A stretch of 64,000 nt of DNA from Alviniconcha marisindica (Eukaryota; Mollusca; Gastropoda; Provannidae), in NCBI GenBank assembly GCA_018857735.1, contig JABMCL010002049.1, positions 2,031,001 to 2,095,000 on the forward strand, written 5' to 3'. The number at the start of each line of letters is the position of its first letter. Positions within the stretch are counted from its first letter, which is position 1. A program made the translations under genes and the position numbers. Positions 10,901-22,113 of the stretch are shown here, one piece after another. The notes under the pieces are model-generated. The model was not told where the DNA came from, searched no databases, and worked only from the letters and a program-made list of their open reading frames with translations.

Positions 10901-13900
10901 TGCGTGCGTGTGCGTGTGTGTGTGTGTGCATATATTTTCAGGCACATACTTTATTTGGTCTCAGCTGGTATACCCCTCCCTCCACCCCTGTTCCTAAAGT
11001 CCTCTCAGCCAGTACGTCACTGAAAGTCTCCATGCTCGTGGAGACCTCCCGCATAATTTGTGGTACACCATAGAAATCTCGGAAACCTCAGTGAAACCTC
11101 ACACTACCACCCCAACACACACACACACAGACACAGACACACACACACACACACCAACAACGACGTGTGTTTGCAATGCCTTTCTGTGGTGTACCATGCG
11201 GAGGTCCCAAAGAGCTAGGTGCAACACGATCACGAGGTGAGAAGGTACAAAGTGAAGATGACTGCCTGCAGTGTACCTCATAGGGCGGTGAAGAACGGCC
11301 TCTGAAGCACACAGCGCCCTTCTCTTCTTCCAGTCGTCGCAGGGCCTGCCTCAGGACGTCTGTGCTGTCGCGATCTTTGTCCTGAAAACAAAGACAACAG
11401 TGAAAAACTTCGGACACGTTTTCAGCCGTTTCAACGAAGACCAGTTCAAGGCTGCTGTGCTGTCGCGATCTTTGTCCTGAAAACAAAGACAACAGTGAAA
11501 AACTTCGGACACGTTTTCAGCCGTTTCAACGAAGAGCCGCTCAAGGTTGCTGTGCTGTCGCGAACTTTGTCCTGAAAACAAGGACAACAGTGAAAAACTT
11601 CGGACCGTTTTCAGCGTTTCAACGAAGAGCCGTTCAAGATTGCTGTGCTGTTGCGATCTTTGTCCTGAAAACAAAGACAACAGTGAAAAACTTTGGACCG
11701 TTTTAAGCCGTTTCAACGAAGAGCCGTTCAAGATTGCTGTGTTGTCGCGATCTTTGTCCTGAAAACAAAGACAACAGTGAAAAACTTTGGACCGTTTTAA
11801 GCCGTTTCAACGAAGAGCCGTTCAAGATTGCTGTGTTGTCGCGATCTTTGTCCTGAAAACAAAGACAACAGTGAAAAACTTCGGACCGTTTTAAGCCGTT
11901 TCATCGAAGAGCCGTTCAAGATTGCTGTGTTGTCGCGATCTTTGTCCTGAAAACAAAGACAACAGTGAAAAACTTTGGACCGTTTTCAGCCGTTTCAACG
12001 AAGAGCCGTTCAAGATTGCTGTGTTGTCGCGATCTCTGTCCTGAAAAAGGCAACAGTGAAAAACATTTAGCCCGTTGAAAAGGCCTTCAGGACTGCTGTG
12101 CTTTCGCGATCTTTGTCCTGAAAACAAAGACAACATTATGATCGTTTCAGACCGTTTCAATGCCTACGGTTCTAGATTGCTGAGCTGTAGGGATTTTTGT
12201 CCTGAAAACAAAGGCAACTTTCCGATCACTTTTAGCCTGTGGTTCGGTATCTGTTGTGCTGTCACAACCTTAGTCCTGAAATGAAGGTCACGTCGCTATT
12301 ATCCAAGGACAAGTACCTAGCTAAGGACAGATGCATGGGCCTACTACTGGGGTTCTGTCTTTCTTGGAAAAATCGGCTACAGCTCTAAAAAATAATTATA
12401 TACTTTTTTTTTTAGATCGAAACACATAAAATGTTCAAAGAACGCTATTTATTAGGACAAAACACAACATGCTTTATTTTTATTTTTTACTTTAAATACC
12501 TGACTCAGAATAAATTTACTGTTTGGATCCATCGATTCAGAGAGTTATCCCTCGGCTGTCAGCTCCCTTCCCGACCGAGTCTCACGTGCAAGTGGCAACC
12601 ATGCCTGTGCTAATTCCCTCCACCCTCCCACTGTGTCCTGGAGCGATGCGAAGGCGACGCCACCTGCACCCTCACCGACCCGGTTTGTCGCTTCCAAATG
12701 CATATCTGCGGCTGCAAGTCTGTGTTTGCAGTGACAACACCACTTTGCTTTTTGAAGCTATACACTGAAAATTGGAGGCAACTTTCCTGCTACAAAACTG
12801 CCTCTGGTCATTTTTATGCAGCTGTAAATTTGCTACAGGTTTAGCCGCGACAAAACCACGTCTCATCAATTATACAGCTGTAAATTCGCTACAGGTTTTG
12901 CCGCTACAAAACAACCTCTCGTCAGCTGTGGTGGCTGTGCAGGTTTTGCAGCTGCAAAAGCGACCTCGAACCTGCTCTTTTCTTCTTCTTGTTTTTGCAG
13001 CTGCAAAAATGGGAGTTAGTTTCGTCGGTGAAAAGTTGTTTCTGCCGCTGCAAAACTGCTTTTCCGCTTCTGCAGCTGCAACAGTAAAGTTATCGCTTGC
13101 AACTACAAACGTGCGCTTCATCGCGACAAAACCTTGCAGGTGCAGATCTAGGACTGTGGCAGTGACCGCCAAAGAAATTTGTCAGCATGCAGCGACTGAC
13201 TGTCACATTCAAACAGCGTCACAACAGCTTTGGGGTCCGAAACGCCTGGTGCAGCGAGGGAAGATGGTCTTTGTTCCGTGGGTGAGCTACAGGCAAACTC
13301 ATTATCCTTGGCCGGGAAAGCAGGGTTCAAAAGAGTAACACCAGGCACTGAGCTGCTGTACGTGCTTCAAGATAAAGAACCACCATGAAGTAAGTAAAAA
13401 ACACACACACACACACATAGTTATTCTTGACTCATTTTTGTTCCTTTTCTTTTGCCGCATCTCTCTCTCTCTCTCTCGCCTTCTTCTCATCCTTTTGTGT
13501 TTTTCTCCTTCTTCCGAGTAACCGTCGGCTTCTTCTCCGAAAAGGTTTGCTGTGGTGAATAATTTCCCTCCCGTTTTCACACCTTCATCAGCAGATCTGT
13601 GCTGCACTCAATAGCAATGGCATCGAGGGAGCGAAGGAGACGTGCAATTCACACCAGCCTGCGCAATGTGTTCGTGCACACCACGCCCGAGGCCACCCAA
13701 GAGGAGGCAGCTACGACAGGGGACATCATTCTGGTGACGGGCGGAAATGGGTTTCTAGGTCAGCACGTGGTCAAACAGCTACAAGAGAGCGCGCCGCACG
13801 TGCAAGAGATACGCGTACTAGATCTCTGGCCTTTCACTTTCCCAAGCTTGGTAGGTAGCGATTGGTTCTTGGTGAGTAACACCGTCAACCGCGAAGATAA

Positions 13901-16671
13901 TGTCAGGGTGCCACACATTACGTACAACAATCTGAATCACTTTAATAACACGCGTCATTTCATGTGGAACGCCCCCCTCCCCGTCTCCCTACCTGCGGCT
14001 GCAATTGCAAAACCTGTTGAAAACTGGCAGCTGTAAAATGTATAACAGACGAGAGGTGGTCTTTGTCGCCTTAAAACCTCGTTTAACTGTTAAGTGTCGT
14101 TTTGTAGCTTAACAAAGGGGATTACCCCGAAAATTTGAAGATTGTGTGCTTGTGTCCTAATAAATAAGCATTCTTTTGAACCTTTTATGTGTTTGGCCTT
14201 AAAACCTGTAGCAAATTTACAGCTGTATATTGTCTAGAGGTGGTTTTGTTGCGGCAAAACCTGTAGCAAATTGACAGCTGTATAACTGACTAGGGCTGGT
14301 TTTGTTGCGGCAAAACCTGTAGCAAATTGACAGCTGTATAACTGACGAGAGCTGGTTTTGTTGCGGCAAAACCTGTGGCAAACTGACAGCTGTATAACTG
14401 ACAGGCTGGTTTTGTTGCGGCAAAACCTGTGCAAATTGACAGCTGTATAACTGACGAGAGCTGGTTTTGTTGCGGCAAAACCTGTGCAAACTGACAGCTG
14501 TATAATTGACGATAGTGGTTTTTGCGGCAAAACCGGGCAAATTACAGCTGTATAACTGACGAGGGCTGGTTTTGTTGCGGCAAAACCTGTAGCAATTGAT
14601 TGACGAGAAGCGGTTTTGTGGCGGGAAAGTTGATGATGTCAATGCAAAATACTAGCATTGCATAAAAACCCTCCTCCCCTAAATGGTTATTGCAGTTCAA
14701 GACACAAGCAATGCTACTAGACTACTGTTCGCGGCGCTCAGTTATTGTTAATTCGAAATAATGAAACAGTGGCACCGACAAAGGGAGTTAATATACAGCG
14801 TTGGAATGACGTGACATGTGTAATGAGCAACACGACGGCATACAATAAATATGTCTAAAAATCATCATTATCTAAAACGTCAGCCCGTCTGGCCTAGCGG
14901 TAACCGTAAGGGCGGCGACAGGCTGGTAAGCGGATGACGTCGGTTCGATTCCCCGCTTTGGCTCTCTTTGGCTTTGTCAAAAGTTGCGGTTTGTGGACAC
15001 TGCCCTGTGGCTGAATTTGCCCCTCGCAGTTAACGAAACATTAAAATGGCTCTCGTCATTGCCCATCTTAATGCAAACACATCCCATCTTAATGCAGAAT
15101 CGCATCTTAATGCTGAATTATTCTGGTGGTGACAGTGCAGCCGGTTTACGGGTTAGGTAAGCCCCCCCTCCCCCCCCCCCCCCCCCCCCCCCACACACAC
15201 ACACGCACTTCCTGGGACCTCGGTCCCCGCCAGTACCTCTCCGGAGGCTACTCACGGAGTTAAACGAGTCTAACGAACGAATATTACCCAAATTAATTAT
15301 TAATTAACAGTATCGCTAAAAACGACTGTTTTGGTCTGCGTCACCAGACTATGAGGTCAAGAAACCGGTGACGTCACATACGGGGTCCGTGACGGACAGT
15401 GACGCGGTGCGCCGTGCCATGTGGGACGTGAACTGCGTCATCCACGTCGCTGGACTGGTCAGCTACGGAACCTTTCCCGACTACCGGAACATGGAGAGAG
15501 TCAACGTCGACGGTATGTACATTAAAGGAAACTAACTTTCTCAAAACATGTCTTACCCAAGACGTCCGGCCTCTCTCCAAAAGGGTAAATCAAACCCCAA
15601 AACAACAACAACAAAACAACAACTTATAATCGAGGATTTTGTTTCTAAATGCTCCGTTGATTTTATTTTCATAAAATATCTTCATAAAAACCGTCAGAGA
15701 CGGTTAGCAGTACTGGGCCGCGGAAAACACCATCAAGGGTCACAGCTGGACTAACAGCTTCCGGCGGCCATTTTGATGTTCCTTGGGTGGTGCGAGGGAG
15801 AGCGCAGATCTTTTGGGCCCGATATAAAAGAGATGGTGCATGTACCAGTCTCTCTAAAGGTTGTGGTTTATGGACACTGTCTTGTGTCTTTGCCCCTCAC
15901 AATTAATGAGACATTAAAATGGCTCTCGTCGTTGCCTAGCTTAGTGCAGAAATCATTCTGGTGGATAGTGTAGCGTTAGGTATAGTTCCCCCATTCTCCT
16001 TCAGTAACTGTTATGAGACAACTCGGCGTTGACTGGACACCAAAACACCATAAGCAAAAGCGGATAAGTAACCTACACTTCATTAATTTGGCACCGTTTT
16101 ACTGTTGTTTAAGTGTTGTTTTGTAGCTTAAAAAAGGGGCTTACCCCGGAAATTCGTATGTAGTGTTTTGTCATGTTATATAAGCGTGTGTTTTTTGTTT
16201 GTTTTTTGGTTGTTGTTGTTGTTGTTTTTAACCTTTTACGTGTTTTGATCGGCGTTAAACAAGTGTAGCATAACTACTAGTACTACTACAGGTATATTTC
16301 AGTAACCAGGAGAACATGTTCCACGATGATGTGAATGGTAACAATCCCGCCACTTCAGGCCGCTATAGCCCAACCCCCGGCTACCTCAGTCGTTGGGTTT
16401 GTGCAGGTGTACTGAACGTGGTGAGGGCCTGCCTCCATCACAATGTCGGCCGCCTGCTGTACTGCAGTACCGTGGACGTGGTGGTAGGGTTCAAACCTAT
16501 CCGGGGAGGTAGGGAGGAGGACACCCCGGTGCCACAGAGGTTCCTGTTTCCTGGCTACCCGGAAACCAAACTGCAGGGCGAGCGTCTGGTCCTGGCTGCC
16601 AACGGACAGCTGTGCCACAATGGTCAGAGAGAGAGACACACACAGACACACAGACACTGAGAGAGACTCTG

Positions 16672-16715
<44 letters not shown>

Positions 16716-19700
16716 TGTGTGTGCACGTAGTGCGAGCATGCGCGTGTGTGGAGGCAGAAAAGGGGGAGACAGAGTTGTGGTGGGTGTGTGTGTGGGGTGT
16801 GTGTGTGTGTGTGTGGGTTGTGTGTGTGTGCGTGCGTACGTGTGTGCGTGCTCGCGTCATTGTCTGTATCAGTGTGTTCCTCGCTTAAGTTACCACATGC
16901 ACTTTCGTTACACATTCTTTAAAAAAACAATTCCATCCAAAATAGATTTTTTTAAAAATACGCACACTAAAGTATCTGATTTCAAAGACAATTAACGAAC
17001 TAAAATCTTGCTTTAGGCCAAGAACTTCACACTCTCTCGCTGCGAGCGAACGTGATGTACGGAGAGTTGGACCCCTACTACGTAACAGCAGGACTGAGAA
17101 GTGCAAGGGCCATGGGCGGACAACTCCCTCAAGTGGGAAACGGCGAAGCCTTATTTCAGCAATGCTACGCTGGCAACACTGCAGCTGCATTCGTTCAAGC
17201 CGATGCCGCACTACGCGAAAACAATCATCTAGGCGGTGAAGTTTTCTTCATACCTGACGGCACGCCTTTGCAGAACAGCTTCAAATTCATGGAGCCTTAT
17301 CTGGAATCGAGAGGGTTTTCTCTTTCCAGGATTTACTTGCCTTACACTGCGGTGTATGGATTACTGTTCTTGACAGAACTGCTCTTGAAAGCTTTGTCTC
17401 CCTTGGTGAAAATTCACATGCAGACTGCTTCCTGCAGCATCAGGTACATCAATATGGATCTGTATTTCCGAAGTGAAAAAGCGCAGAGAATGTTTAATTT
17501 CTCACCCGTCTACTCACCACAAGATGCAAAGGAAAGGTCCCTTGCCTACTACAAAGGCCTGAAACTTTAAGAGAAGAATTTGATTCAACTAAGATTGCAT
17601 AGAGGGTTCACAGCTGTCAGTCATACAGAATTTTAGCCGAATTTTAACCAAGGAGAAAAAATTAATAGCAAAACTTTGACATTGAGCATATCAGCCATAC
17701 TTTCCTCACCAGCTAAAGCATAGCAACAGAGTGAAAGACTGGTGATTCAAATCAAAACCTTGAAACGACAACAACAAAATGGCACACATTCATTGATGAT
17801 GAGGCGAGATACCAGCTGCAGTCAAATGAAGCAAATTACAATCATTTGAACGTTGAATCAGACGTGAACCATGGTGCATTCAGACAGTGATCACAGTACC
17901 ACATGGTGGTCAGATCAAAAACTACTGAGGAAAGAGGCAGTGCTTGTTGTTCAGTGTGTGATCTTCCATTGAATGAATTATTTAATATAATCATTGCCAT
18001 ATGTGTGCTGAGCACAATAAATATATAAAACTGAAAATAACACAAAAAGAACATTCTAGAAACATGAAATGTGTGCATGTTCTGTAACCTAATACAGATG
18101 TTACAAAAATAGAAAAATATACATGTCTGTGAATAAGACTGTTCATTGAGAGAAGCATGCAAGCACCAGATACTCTAAGCTACACCTATTTTTTGTCGCT
18201 ACCTATCAGTCATTTTTATGCACATCTTACATATTTAGCTTTGGGTTCCTTCTAAACTAACCTTGATGATAAAGGCATTTACCTTCAGTGTAACCCCACA
18301 CCTCCATTATCATATGATTTAACCATGGCTGATAAAAATGTGTGTGTGAACAGTTCCATGCATACTGGCAGCTCACCCTGTCCAAGATCCATGTTATTTA
18401 AGCATGCAATGATTTTTTACTAGTTTAGTAATGTTTCTGTCAACTGGTGCAAAAAGCTGACAAGTATACATACTACACCATTGCTATTAGTATTACTCAA
18501 TGATCAGGAAGCTGGTCAGTTAAACATTAGTGTGGACATGCTTTCCTGGACTTGGTGTCTCTCTCTTCCATTATCAAAACATAGCAAAAATGTGTGCTTG
18601 GCATGTAAACAACAACTGACACATTGAGACTTACGCAATCACTGACACACACACTTACCATTTCTTTGGTCAGTTCAGCTATTTCTGGTGCCTGCAATAA
18701 GTCTGTGAGTGAAAATTCTTCCATGTTTTTCTTCAGGAGGACTTCGTGTATTTTGTCTGTCAGTTGCTTCAAGATGCTCTGAAACAGGGATGAATAAAAA
18801 GAACAGTGTTAGAAACCAGGCACTACAGAGACAGTGAGTGAGTGAGAGAGCGAGTAAGTGTGTGTGTGTGTGAATTATTTGCATAAGCATGAGTGAGTGT
18901 GGATGGGTGGTGTGGTGTGGTGTGGTGTGGTGTGGTGTGGTGTGTGTGTGTGTGTGTGTGTGTGTGCCCCCTGGTTAACCCCTTACAGTCACATATTTAC
19001 CTGAGATTTTTGAGTTTGCAGCCCATTTCCACTGGCAACTCTGGCAAGCTCTTGCTGGATTCTGTAGGGTGGCACAAAAGGCTTGTCATAACACTGGCGA
19101 TAAAGGTTAGGCAACTCCTGCATCCGTTTCGTTTGGCAACTTGGGTCATCAATCTTGCCTGTCTGGGTTAAGAACTCAAACACCACAAATAGCAACCAAA
19201 CAGCAACACCACTAAGAAATGCATCTGAACAGATTTTTCCCAACAGATTTAACAAAACTCTGGAAAAAAGGTGTTATAAAAAACAATATTTAGAATTACC
19301 ATGAATACAATATCAACACCCTCAACACTAACAAACTGCTCCCATGACAATTATATGTGCCATAATTCTTTGGGCCACTTTAAGGATACAGTGATAGTAA
19401 GCCACAACCTCCATCATGTCCCTGAACAACTTGAGTTTTCCACGGATGTGCACCAGGTCACCGAGTTCATAGGCATGCACCTCATTCTCTCTCTCTGCCT
19501 CCAGTGCAACAAGTTGTGACCGAAGTTCCAGAGGCAACTGAGAAATACTGCTGCTGTTTCTCCTCTGCTCGTCTGGCCACAAGATACAGAAGGCAAAATA
19601 CAAAGCACTCCTTGGGTATTATGAAGAGGTCATCACTTCAAGTAAGATCATTACATAATTTTAACCACTGAACTATAAAACTGTAAAGGTGCAGTGATTT

Positions 19701-21526
19701 TAACACAGTGTGCAATACAAATACTTTTGCCCTATTTCTTCAATAAATCACTAAGAAAAATGGACTAGCACAACCTGTCTGTCAAGACCAAATCAGACAA
19801 CAACTGTTGAAAAAGAACTGTGATTCAGAAATACAGCATTCATAACAAACACGCTCTTGTATGTAACACACACACACACACTGACACATTCATGCACACG
19901 TGCGCACACACACTGACACATGTACACACAGACTATAAGCAAAAGAACAAATTCAATCATCATTGTCACTCTTACCACTACTACTGAATGGCCGTTTCCA
20001 ACAACAACAGTTAATGACACCAGTCCCGTCATCCACTGCAAAATCAAAATAAAACATAGCACACACGTACACATAATTTAAGATTTATCAGCACAACCTC
20101 TCACTATGACTAGAACTAGTCTCAGTAAGAACTGCTGTTTCCTTTTGTGTTGTGGTAACTTGTCACTTCACGACTGGCATGAATGCGTGAGTGGGTATAC
20201 TTTACACCATGACACATTTGTTGCACATAAAACATTTGTCACTTAATTGGTATTTAATAGTACTATTAGTACTAACAGAGTTGTACTGTCGTTGAATGGG
20301 TGTGATTATGATGATGAATGAACCAACACCAAGAAACAGTCCCTGTACTAGTAATTCTTTTATGTCTTATAAATGTTTACCTGTGGAGCAATGAGTCAAA
20401 GAGCATGGTAGAAAGTGTAAAAAAGATCAAGATACCACTGTCATTAGCATACAAGTAAGCATGCATGTGTGTGTGTGTGTGTGAATGTGTGTATGTGTAT
20501 GTATATGTGTGTGTATGTGTGAGAGACAACTAGACCAACAGACAAAAAGGGAAAACCACCTGAATAAAGAAACAACTTTGCTTTGTCATCTTTTCTGACC
20601 ACTACTCCCACCACATCCACCTTGTACACTGGGTGGTTGCCACAGGCAAAGGCTCCTGAAACAAACCAACACAGTCAATAAGTCATCCACCACCATTCAT
20701 GGATAGACAAAGGCTCCTAGTCCTGAAACAAACCAACACAGTCAATAAGTCATCCACCACCATTCATGGATAGACAAAGGTTCCTAGTCCTAAAGCAAGC
20801 CAACACAGCCAATGAGTCATCCACCACCATTCATGGATAGACAAAGGTTCCTAGTCCTAAAACAAGCCAACACAGCCAATGAGTCATCCACCACCATTCA
20901 TGGATAGACAAAGGTCAAAGGCCCCTAGTCCTAAAATAAGCCAACACAGACATCCACCATGTAGTTGCACACTGGGTTGTTGCCATACTCAAAGGCTCCT
21001 GAAACAAACAAACACAGTTAACAAGTCATCCACCACCATCCATATATATATAGACAAAGGCTCCTAAAACAAACCAGTTCAGCATCCACTCTGTAGTTGT
21101 ACAGTTGGTGATTGCCATAGGCAAAGGCTCTAAAATAAATCAAGACTGACAATGACTGAATGAGTCATCCATCAACATCTATAGATCTATAGGCAAAGGC
21201 TCCTAAAACAAACCAGCACAGTCATCCAGTTTGTGCATTGGGTGGTTGCCAATTATTGGCAAAGGCTCCTGAAACAAATGAGCAGTTTTCTCATGACACC
21301 ATAGAAAATGTGCAAAGGCTCCTGAAATGAATCAGCACAGTCTTCTTACGCCGTACCGAAGAGAGTGTCATACTCACAGAGTACGATGTTGTTCAATGCT
21401 AATCTTGAAGAAAGCCAAATGAACCTCTGAATTACATCCTCAAAATGAGTACTTAGCAAACTTGTATTGTTGTAGTTGTACCTTGCATTTAATCATTAAT
21501 GAAATGACTGCCCACACTAGTTGAAA

Positions 21527-21582
<56 letters not shown>

Positions 21583-21829
21583 ATTATCATTATCAAACTC
21601 CAAGGCAAAACACCATACTAGTACTAATACTAGTTATATAAAACAAACAAAACTTAGACTAAGCTGGCTTATGAATGTTGTTGCAACAAATGAACAGTTG
21701 AGATAACTACATAATTTTATAATACAAACTTTGATACTCTAAATTATCAATGTAGACTCACTACATGCACTTCAGTCAGCTAGTGCTGTGGTTACATTTT
21801 AATTAATATATATACACAACAGCCATGGA

Positions 21830-21892
<63 letters not shown>

Positions 21893-22113
21893 CATAGTCA
21901 ATGCCTAAAGCATTGATTACGATCCACTTGCATCCCAGTTTTCACTAGCAATATGATTAAGACATGATACATACCTGGATATGTTGGATATGGCTTCAAG
22001 GTTAAGATGTCTGCTATGTAGAGCTTGTTGAATGTGTTGAAATGAAAGTCTAAGCCCCAGAGACGAGGAGGGTGAAAAACTGATTCACTGAAAACAGCAC
22101 TTTCCGTTGCCAT
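9571..22113 (-). CDS. STN1: STN1, CST complex subunit
   Basis: Ten coding exons, read downwards: 22113-21975, 20655-20560, 20035-19976, 19572-19390, 19158-19001, 18778-18659, 11381-11277, 11045-10950, 10588-10516 and 9731-9571 (stop TGA at 9573-9571). They total 1191 nt and 396 aa; human STN1 is 368 aa. All phases agree. Recognisable STN1 pieces in order are [89 protein letters not shown], and [14 protein letters not shown] near the end. The first five exons form the OB fold that binds ssDNA and TEN1. The last exons form the two winged helix-turn-helix domains that contact CTC1 and polymerase alpha-primase. STN1 acts in telomere C-strand fill-in and replication restart. The exon 8 acceptor (11046) is the weakest call. 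Intron 6 holds an unrelated gene on the other strand. Confidence 0.94.
9982..10308 (+). repeat. 87-bp direct duplication flanking GA/CA microsatellites
   Basis: A segment beginning GCCACAGACTCTACACATCT and ending AAAACTGTTAC occurs at 9982-10068 and again at 10221-10308, offset 239 bp. It is preceded both times by (CA)n and followed by GA-rich DNA, all inside STN1 intron 9. It looks like a segmental duplication of a microsatellite unit. Confidence 0.85.
10340..10475. repeat. (GA)n-(CA)n compound microsatellite
   Basis: Intron 9 of STN1; a GA run followed by a CA run ends about 40 bp from the exon 9 donor (10515). Confidence 0.95.
10706..10928. repeat. (TG)n/(CGTG)n microsatellite
   Basis: Interrupted TG and CGTG tract in STN1 intron 8, ending about 20 bp from the exon 8 donor at 10949. 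Confidence 0.95.
11350..12230 (-). repeat. 94-bp array carrying copies of the STN1 exon 7 acceptor
   Basis: About ten tandem units; the exon-derived motif CGATCTTTGTCCTGAAAAC starts near 11371, 11466, 11561, 11654, 11748, 11842, 11936, 12030, 12107 and 12190. On the STN1 strand every unit reads TTTTCAG, then GACAAAGATCGCGACAGCAC, which is the 3' splice site plus the first 20 or so bases of exon 7. Only the terminal unit continues into the full exon. The last two units are shorter and more diverged. Confidence 0.92.
12780..13150 (+). repeat. diverged array related to the 56-bp repeat at 14.2 kb
   Basis: Repeated motifs GCTACAGGTTTTGCCGC, CAGCTGTAAATT and TTTTGCAGCTGCAAAA match the core of the 14.2-kb array in degenerate form. 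It lies just upstream of the predicted 3beta-HSD start, inside STN1 intron 6. Confidence 0.65.
13385..17570 (+). CDS. 3-beta-hydroxysteroid dehydrogenase-like SDR
   Basis: Exons 13385-13389, 13595-13854 (or -13850), 15348-15512 (or from 15356), 16407-16622 and 17017-17570; stop TAA at 17568. The longer model is 1200 nt, 399 aa; the other 395 aa. A Rossmann motif TGGNGFLG lies at about 50-57, with IRVLDL ending beta-2 (an acidic residue usual for NAD). The SDR catalytic pair is Tyr194/Lys198 in YPETK, preceded by [17 protein letters not shown] is typical of the 3beta-HSD family. A hydrophobic stretch at about 322-345 ([15 protein letters not shown]) matches the membrane segment of 3beta-HSDs. 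Family role: NAD-dependent oxidation of 3beta-hydroxysteroids, with isomerisation in some members, at ER or mitochondrial membranes; the substrate here is unknown. The five-base first coding exon is CACCATGAA followed by GTAAGT; an internal Met at 13617 is the alternative start. The whole gene sits in STN1 intron 6 on the opposite strand. Confidence 0.9.
14200..14640 (+). repeat. 56-bp minisatellite x7
   Basis: Units start TGGTTTTGTTGCGGCAAAAC and continue with CTGTAGCAAATTGACAGCTG and TATAACTGACGAG. Starts are near 14241, 14297, 14353, 14407, 14462, 14516 and 14567. It lies in the first long intron of the 3beta-HSD gene. Confidence 0.93.
14881..15135 (+). mobile_element. tRNA-derived SINE copy
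   Basis: A polymerase III A box (TGGCCTAGCGGT, 14890-14901) and a B box (GGTTCGATTCC, 14942-14952) lie about 40 bp apart. The acceptor stem does not pair, so this is a SINE head rather than a tRNA gene. The body (TTGTGGACACTG, TTTGCCCCTCGCAGTTAACG, ACATTAAAATGGCTCTCGTC) recurs at about 15860-15975, confirming a repeat family. Confidence 0.7.
15845..15975 (+). mobile_element. 5'-truncated copy of the same SINE
   Basis: Shares TTTATGGACACTG, TTTGCCCCTCACAATTAATG, ACATTAAAATGGCTCTCGTC and ATTCTGGTGG with the 14.9-kb copy but lacks the A and B boxes. Confidence 0.6.
16676..16850. repeat. (TG)n microsatellite
   Basis: Interrupted TG tract starting 53 bp after the donor (16623) of the 3beta-HSD catalytic exon. 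Confidence 0.95.
17571..18658 (+). other. 3' flank of the 3beta-HSD gene inside STN1 intron 6
   Basis: No coding exon was seen. A candidate poly(A) signal AATAAA is at 18016-18021. The STN1 exon 6 donor is at 18658 on the other strand, so the two transcripts come close without evident exon overlap. Confidence 0.55.
18904..18966. repeat. (GGTGT)n/(TG)n microsatellite
   Basis: Pentanucleotide GGTGT units followed by TG units in STN1 intron 5, about 35 bp from the exon 5 donor. Confidence 0.95.
20628..21340 (-). repeat. array of partial STN1 exon 2 copies
   Basis: The STN1 exon 2 acceptor and its first codons recur upstream of the real exon. On the minus strand the real site is GTTTCAG then GAGCCTTTGCCTGTGG. 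Copies of AAAGGCTCCTGAAAC or variants (plus strand) lie near 20648, 20706, 20774, 20840, 20993, 21058, 21125, 21198, 21260 and 21312. Those near 20.97, 21.07 and 21.23 kb also keep GTTGCCA..CA upstream, so 20-60 bp of exon is copied, reading like AFEYGNNPV or [15 protein letters not shown] beside the genuine [13 protein letters not shown]. Others are joined by the spacer TCATCCACCACCATTCATGG. Confidence 0.85.
21527..21580. repeat. (TA)n microsatellite
   Basis: Uninterrupted TA run in STN1 intron 1; a second lies at 21832-21890. Confidence 0.97.
21832..21890. repeat. (TA)n microsatellite
   Basis: Second uninterrupted TA run in STN1 intron 1, ending about 85 bp from the exon 1 donor. Confidence 0.97.

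Noticed and set aside
14217..14642. Minus-strand 141-aa frame with repeated TGFAATKP units
   Set aside because: Translation of the 56-bp minisatellite; no splice or start support.
14881..14965. Possible tRNA gene
   Set aside because: A and B boxes are present, but the acceptor stem does not pair and the body recurs as a dispersed repeat, so it is called a SINE.
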